Assembly (NCBI GenBank): GCA_021014325.1
Contig: CM037472.1
Location: forward strand, 31,148,234 to 31,212,233
DNA length: 64,000 bases
Direction: 5' to 3'
Source of the DNA: Plazaster borealis
Taxonomy: Eukaryota > Echinodermata > Asteroidea > Forcipulatida > Labidiasteridae
The notes beneath the pieces were generated by a model. That model did not search any database, was not told where the DNA came from, and saw only the letters and a program-made list of their open reading frames with translations. Both the position numbers and the translations under genes were made by a program. Shown in pieces: positions 58,159 through 64,000 of this stretch. Every line of letters starts with the position of its first letter. Position 1 is the stretch's first letter.

Positions 58159-58630
58159 TTAAAGGCACTGAACAAGTTTGGTAATTGTCAAAGACCAGTA
58201 TTCTCACTTGGTGTATCACAACATATGCATAAAATAACAAACCTGTGAAAATTTGGGCTCAATTGGTCATCGAAGTTGCAAGAAAATGATGAAAGAAAAA
58301 ACACCCTTGTTGTACAAATTTGTGTGCTTTCATATAGGAATAAAAGGCTTCAGGCCTGAAGTCTTTTAATAATAATAATAATAACAACGGGATTTCTATA
58401 GCGCCATTCCATCTAGATCATGGCGCTCAGCAACAATTATTACAACAAATATACAATTATTATTTTAGTGAGAAATTACCTCTTTCTCAAAAACTACGTT
58501 ACTTCAGAGGGAGTCGTTTTCACAATGCTTTATACTATCAACAGCTCCCCGTTGCTCGTCACCAAGTAAGTTTTATGCTAATATATATTTTGAGTCATTA
58601 CCAAACGTGTAGGGCATACAGTGCCTTTAA
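58159..58630. mobile_element. MITE family A, reversed, with a nested insertion
   Basis: Ends TTAAAGGCACTGAACAAG and AGTGCCTTTAA. Between about 58,367 and 58,460 the family sequence is interrupted by (AAT)n then ACGGGATTTCTATAGCGCC...GGCGCTCAGCAACAA. That resembles the 3' end of a retroposon in inverse orientation, and the family A sequence resumes at TATTTTAGTGAGAAATTACC. Confidence 0.7.
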
Positions 58631-58747
58631 CCGGGGAATGCACGAGTAAGATTAAAATTGTCATACTCTCTCTGTTAGGTTAAGATAAATTCAGCCATTC
58701 CAAGAAGTTTGTATTGTGCTTTCATCTAAACAGGGTAATCGAGTTGC

Positions 58748-59090
58748 TTAAAGGTATTGTACACTTTTGGTAATCAGTGTCCACAATTTGTGTGATTCAA
58801 CATGCATGAACAAACAAACCTGTGAAAGTTTGAGCTCAATTGGTCATCGAGGTCACGAGAAAATAGTGAAAAGAGACCTTATGTGTTTTCTGCTTTATCA
58901 AACATCGAGTTTTTATCACGCGTGAAAAAAACTATTGTTTTACTCATTTCTCAGAAACGATGGCATTTTAGGCAGAAATATTTTAAAAGGAACCCTTTCT
59001 ACCATTATTTACTTTAAATCGTGTAAGTTATGTGTGAATCTGTGAACGTTTGTGTTTTTCGATCTTACTAATAGTGTACAGGGCCTTTAA
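58748..59090. mobile_element. MITE family B, reversed
   Basis: TTAAAGGTATTGTACACTTT to AGTGTACAGGGCCTTTAA, with the family interior complete. Confidence 0.75.
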
Positions 59091-59332
59091 CAAACAAAAG
59101 TTATTTCGGTTTATTCACAACAGGAGAACTTGAAGCAGCATATAATAGCTTGTCGAACTTTTGCGAATTGTCTGTTTTTCTTTTTGTTTTCAACATACGG
59201 GTAAGCGAGGGGAGTTACATAATGTCTTTTGAAAAGAATGCGTTCGTTCCAATCCTCTAGTTTTCAAGGAATTATACACTGGGCATAATTGTTCATGCCA
59301 AACATATTAAGTGAGAACATTGCCAGTGGAAG

Positions 59333-59712
59333 TATAGAATACTGTTCAATGATTTTACCCTCTCGAACGTACTAATACTCGATGGTTTTTAATGTTAAGT
59401 TAGTACCTTTCCAACCCTAAACCATAACTCATCACCAAAACTTTAGATAAGATTGGTATACTATCTTGAAGTATAGTATACTATTCAATGATTTTACCCT
59501 CTCGACATCAAGGTGAACGTACTAATACTCGATGGTTTTTAATGTTGAGTTAGTACAATTCCAACCCTAGACCTAAACTCGTCACCAAAGCGTCACTTGT
59601 CACCAAAACTTTAAATAAGATTGGTTCAAGTTCAGGTGACGAGTTTACGGTTAGGGTTGGAATGGTACTAACTTAACATTAAAAACCATCGAGTACTATA
59701 TAGTACGTTCTC
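59333..59712. repeat. Two direct copies plus one inverted copy of a 100-150 bp unit
   Basis: TTCAATGATTTTACCCTCTC...ACTCGATGGTTTTTAATGTT...AGTTAGTAC..TTCCAACCCTA occurs at 59,345-59,455 and 59,488-59,620. Its right part is repeated in inverse at 59,640-59,700 (TTAGGGTTGGAATGGTACTA, AACATTAAAAACCATCGAGT). Probably the terminal-repeat region of the retroelement whose hairpin motif follows. Confidence 0.65.
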
Positions 59713-59790
59713 CTGAAGACGAGCAGAGTATACTGTACGAAACGTCGAGACCCCACCGGCTCTTTTCAGAGCCAACACTCCCACAAAGGA
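59713..59790 (+). other. Conserved retroelement hairpin motif, second copy
   Basis: CTGAAGA (59,713-59,719), then stem CGAGCAG, loop AGTATA, stem CTGTACG, then AAACGTCGAG. GGCTCTTTTCAGAGCC follows as a second small hairpin. Compare 36,655-36,720. Confidence 0.5.
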
Positions 59791-59953
59791 GTTTTTACAC
59801 ATGGTTGTACCCGCAAGTTTACTATTTATTTTAGTTACCTCTTTAAGATTGGTATCCAAAGCCAGACAGCTTCCTAACTAGGATTTGGATTGGGACTGGT
59901 TTTATTATTCCTTTGAACCATTGATCTAATGCCGTGTTCGAATTGGCGACTAT

Positions 59954-59998
59954 ACGGATACGGCTACGGCTACGGCTACGGCTACGGCTACGGCTGGC
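59954..59998. repeat. (CGGCTA)n hexamer microsatellite
   Basis: About seven units of ACGGCT/CGGCTA. The surrounding phrase (AATTGGCGACTATACGGATACGG) resembles 22,262-22,300 and 54,100-54,130, where the repeat is not expanded. Confidence 0.8.
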
Positions 59999-60175
59999 GT
60001 CACCATGCGTTGAAGTATAGGGACTCATTAGCAATTACACCTTTTAGCAAGAGTCGTAATCCTAACCCGAGCCGTCAATTCGACAAGGCCTGAGTCTGTG
60101 ATTCACAAATCAACGTCGAAATGGTTAAAACAAAAAAAAGTATATACAGTTGACCTGATGCTTTAAGATCAGCTG

Positions 60176-60361
60176 GATCCGATTTCATAGAGCTGCTAAA
60201 GCAGAAAACAAAATTGCTTAACATTTTTCTGCTGGGCAGAAATGTGCAGGATACCAGTCACAAATTGTACACGTGACATGGTAGCTCGGCTGCTTATTCT
60301 GGTAAGCGTAATTGTGTGTGTGTGTGCTAAGCTACTAAAGCAGCTCTATGAAATTGGGCCC
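60176..60361. mobile_element. MITE family D
   Basis: GATCCGATTTCATAGAGCTG to CAGCTCTATGAAATTGGGCC. Carries a short GTGTGTGTGTG run. Confidence 0.75.
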
Positions 60362-60554
60362 TGTACGCAGTGCTTGGCGATTTATTGATCACAGTATTTT
60401 GTGAACGAAATAGAAACCAATAATAAGTAAGAGTTGATAACGAACTAAGGGAATAGCATTCTACTTCCTTAAATCTACTTCACCGATGCCAGTTTCTGTT
60501 TCGTTGTGTTGATTTATACACTAGATACCCTTTTGACCAAATTGTTGAAAACAT

Positions 60555-60933
60555 TTAAAGGCAGGATATACTTTTAGTAATTATCAAAGACCAGTATCCT
60601 CACTTGGTGTAACCCAACATATGCATAAAATAACAAACCTGTGAAAATTTGGGCTCAATTGGTCATCGAAGTTGAAAGAAAAAAATGAAAGAAAAAAACC
60701 CCACCCTTGTTGCATAGAATTGTGTGCTTTCAGATGCCTAAGAAAGGCTACATTCTATGAAGCCTTTCTCAGATTCAAATGTTTGGGTGAAAAATTACCT
60801 CTTTCTCGAAAACTACATTACTTCAAATGGTGTCGTTTCTAACAATGTTTGATAGTATCAACAGCTCCTCAGTGCTCTTTATACTTAGTAAGTTTTTGTG
60901 GTAATGAAAATTTGAAGTAATTACAAAGGTAAT
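60555..60933. mobile_element. MITE family A2
   Basis: TTAAAGGCAGGATATACTTT at the left. The right end is decayed after GAAGTAATTACAAAGGTA. Confidence 0.7.
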
Positions 60934-63900
60934 TTTAGAAAGAGATCAATTATACACACCTCGCTTTTGTGTTATTCGGGTTATGTTTTTTTTCTGGCAC
61001 ACGTATTTCATCCTGGTAGAGTTTGAGTTTTCTAGGTTCCATTGCTCAATTTGAGCCTGCATGGCTTCCAGATTTTAAGACGCTCCTTTTATGGTCGGGC
61101 CTTTCCTAATTTATTCGGTTTAGCTTTGGGTAAAGGTAGGCTATTATTTAACAACAGTTATTGTCTCTAGATTTAATCCCGGTTTCTTTTCCTGAGTGTA
61201 ATATAGAATATGAAATCTCTTAAAATGTCAAAGCATGCCGATCAGAAACTTCAGTATAGAGTTTTGAATTACTCCTTGTAAAGCGGAGTGTCATTTGATT
61301 CTTGAAGTAGCTGATTAAAGTGATAATAACTTCTGATAGAGGCCAGTGATTTACACTGTATAGGTCTAATCCAAGTCTATTCTAAAAAGGTGTGAAGTTT
61401 TACATCAACCACCAAAACATGCGTTATTCATTATTCGAATCATATTTTGTTTGGTTCTCTTTAAGGGGCCGATCGTTAGGTCCGAGATTCATAAACTTGA
61501 ATAGCAGGGAAAAACAAAAATGTGATATCAGATGATGTTGTGTTTGGATTACACATTCTGCAACATAGTCTTACAACTACACTTGGTCAGCCCACAAGTC
61601 CACATACTTTGCATTCGAGATGAGTCGGATCGCAGTTACAAGTACGACAAGTGTGCCATCGCATCGGACACGAGATCCTAAAACCAAACTTCTTGAGCGG
61701 GCAAGACACCAACAAGAACGCGGTCAGGAACACAAAATGAACGGCATGGGGGGATCAAGTGTAACCAACGACTAACAGTTATCAGCGCGGGAAAAAACAT
61801 CATCGCGTGAAAAACAAGCTGGGCCTTTGTTAATTTAGCCCCGAGGCTGCATAAAAGAGCAGATGTGATTTCAGGGGATACCAACACCATCCAAAAGACG
61901 AAGAAGAAAACAAGCTGAGATAATCGTGATGCAGTGTCTATATCAACGGTGTTGTGAATTTGCAAGGAGAGAGCACTTGAATTTTGGTGAGAATGATAAC
62001 GGGGAGAAAAGAGACCCAAGCCCGGGTGTGGATAATTCGGCGCTTCCGCTCGCTCTAGTCTTCTCGCTCTTCTTTTCAGTTCCCCCCGATCTCAATACAA
62101 ACGTGTGTTGATTCAATTAAAATACATATGTAGGTTGCAGAGTTCAAGAATCGGAACCCACACGGTTTTATTTTTCCCCATGTGATTGTTGCTCAGGGTG
62201 ATGGGAAATAAAGGCTGTTATTTTGGCCCAATTAGATTTCCCGCGTGTGTCGGCACCAGGCTTGGTGCGAAATCGTCAAGTTTCAAACACGGGGCGATTT
62301 AGGTTTCTTGATTGATGTGGCTGAGTATATTCTTTATTTACAAGGGCTGAAATGTGACAACCCCTGGTCTAGATCTCTCGGATTTATTTATTTTTTCTTC
62401 TTGCTATGTTCTCGGGTCCCTTTTTTTTAATGAAACATTTTGTTAGTAATAAATTGCCTGCGGGTGGGTCTCGTTTCCCATGTCGGATACTGTTTGTGTC
62501 GTTTGCAATGTGAAACCACTCCGGGAATGTCTGAACTGTACCGGGGAGTACAGGGCGAGCCCGGGCTCGGTGTCTTCACCCCCACACCTGCCCCGGTGCA
62601 TACAGGACGTCGTTCTCGGCTAGTTCTCTCTTTATTGTTTCGTTACTAATACTCGGCCATGGTTGAAGTTTGATATGTTGAGCGGAGATTCATAAGGTTC
62701 ATTTTGCTTGCGATATTACACACCGCTCCAACCCTTGTCCCTACCCTTCGTCAGTTTTTTTTTACCCACGTCATTTTCGGCCTGGACATAGCGGTGCCAG
62801 CCCCGTCCGACATCCATACTGCTAGTGTCACGCTAGACCTACCCCCGCGCCTTCAATCCCCTACCCCCCTCGATCGATCCATCTCTCCCGTGTACATATT
62901 TTCTTCCCTTGCCCCTGTATCGTTTGGAGGCACTCCATTTCTCAATTCAAGATCATGTCTCTTAAGATGCTGAGTTTTGAATTAGAGTGCTCAGCCCAGG
63001 GGACTAATATTCATTTCATTGACGGGCATGTAATACAATCTCGTCAACAAAAAGCGACAAAAACTTCAGCTGAAAAACTTGATCGCTGCGGCAATTGATA
63101 CAAGTAGGTGTGAAACTACGAAAATCCGTATATGCAAGAAAGTTGTTGGATTTCGCATTGTTTTTCGATGACAAAATAATATACATTTTGCGTTATGTAA
63201 TATGTCGGCTTATTGACAAGCACTGTAAGAAAGTCGATCAGTTATAAATTCTACTTAAATAAAAAATACACTAGATGAAAAAATTCGTCATGTGTTTAAA
63301 TTGATTAAAAACATGTTAAAGTTCAAGTTGCATTGCCTCCAGTGTTATTTATTCAACTCTAATTGTAGATTTACACGTCTGCTGGTTCAGAATTGATCCC
63401 GATCCGGGTCCAAGGGGAGGGGGGGGGGGGTCAGACCCAATTTTGGGTTAGCACGGAGAGCTTTCATGGCTAAATTAACCCGGTTTCGGTCAGTTATGTA
63501 TTTCTCACAAGGAGTCTTGCCTTTAGTTTGACACACTATACCAGCAGTAAACCTAAACATTGTTCCCATGGTCCAACGGGACGTGGAGTCTTGGTCGAGT
63601 TTAAGGAGGGAATTATTAACTGTTAGGGCGCCAAATATGACGATAACTTCAGAAATCTCAAGCAATCCCTCCAAAATACAGAACATTCTCACATCTGCCA
63701 CTTCCCTTGATTGAAATGGAACAACGAGAGAACTGACTTTGTTCTCTATAAAGTTACTTTCAAACTAACGAAAACTTCTCACACAAATACATTCCACTTC
63801 CAAACTTGTATTCTTGTCGTGGTAAAACCTTCAAATGTATTTGTCAACTCTTATGACTCGTTTGAATATTAATGCAGAACGCTGTATTGGAGAAAGCGTG

Positions 63901-64000
63901 TCCTGTGTTTTTAACGCTCCGTTGAATTGGAGTTGACGACCGGGGCTGGATTGGGGGACAGTGGCGGGCCCGCTCGATACCATGATAGGTGCCGTACGTG
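60934..64000. other. No gene recognised; comparatively GC-rich toward the end
   Basis: 62,000-63,000 is richer in CpG than the rest of the window (for example GGGGAGTACAGGGCGAGCCCGGG, CCCGCGCC) and may be promoter-proximal DNA of a gene beyond the window. A CGGGTCCAAGGGG / GGTCAGACCC segment near 63,395-63,440 resembles 28,840-28,930. Open frames in this stretch show no recognisable domain. Confidence 0.4.

Noticed and set aside
57816..58175. 119-codon minus-strand frame as a gene
   Set aside because: The open frame follows from GC-rich composition and is open on both strands; reported only as a composition anomaly.
61678..62019. 113-codon minus-strand frame with hydrophobic stretches
   Set aside because: No recognisable family and no clear exon borders; left unannotated.

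Overview
The window is animal genomic DNA: AT-rich, intron-rich and packed with short inverted-repeat transposons. The family-level similarity of its two main genes to deuterostome CLASRP and SIX4/5, the tRNA-derived SINE, the foldback element resembling the sea urchin TU type, and the (TTAGGG)n-type hexamers all suggest an echinoderm. I lean to a sea star, but the class is inference. No bacterial, viral, tRNA or rRNA gene was found.

Layout. (1) 1-16,822, plus strand: eleven 3' exons of the splicing-factor gene CLASRP (SFRS16/SWAP2 family). They form one phase-consistent reading frame of 491 codons plus stop; the first exons lie upstream of the window. (2) 10,219-11,277, minus strand: a complete intronless class A GPCR nested in the CLASRP intron 8,959-12,577. 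(3) 16,823-33,268: no gene recognised. This stretch holds MITEs, a minisatellite, LINE remnants and a small transposon built around telomere hexamers. (4) 33,269-43,959, minus strand: a SIX4/5-class homeobox gene. Exon 1 carries the SIX domain and homeodomain. A 9.1-kb intron separates it from an exon with the serine/threonine-rich C-terminus. The two exons join in phase to a 519-residue protein, convergent with CLASRP. (5) 43,960-64,000: upstream DNA with no gene recognised. It contains a 350-bp (TTA)n tract, a 2.5-kb foldback element with T-tract/A-tract arms flanked by further palindromes, a second SINE and many MITEs.

The genes do not form a pathway. CLASRP is a general nuclear RS-domain protein, SIX4/5 is a developmental transcription factor and the GPCR is an orphan receptor. 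CLASRP and SIX5 are also neighbours, loosely, on human 19q13.32, so this pair may be old linkage.

The MITEs are grouped here by their ends. Family A/A2 (about 370 bp, starts TTAAAGGCA) is related to B (TTAAAGGCCCTGTACAC), C (AAAGGGTCTGTATACG / AAAGGTGGGGTCATACG) and G (AAAGGTATACAGGATTGG). Family D is about 185 bp with GGCCCAATTTCATAGAGCTG ends. Family F has TTAAAGGGGCACACCGGCT ends. These labels are mine. No database search was possible, so class assignments of repeats rest on visible structure only.
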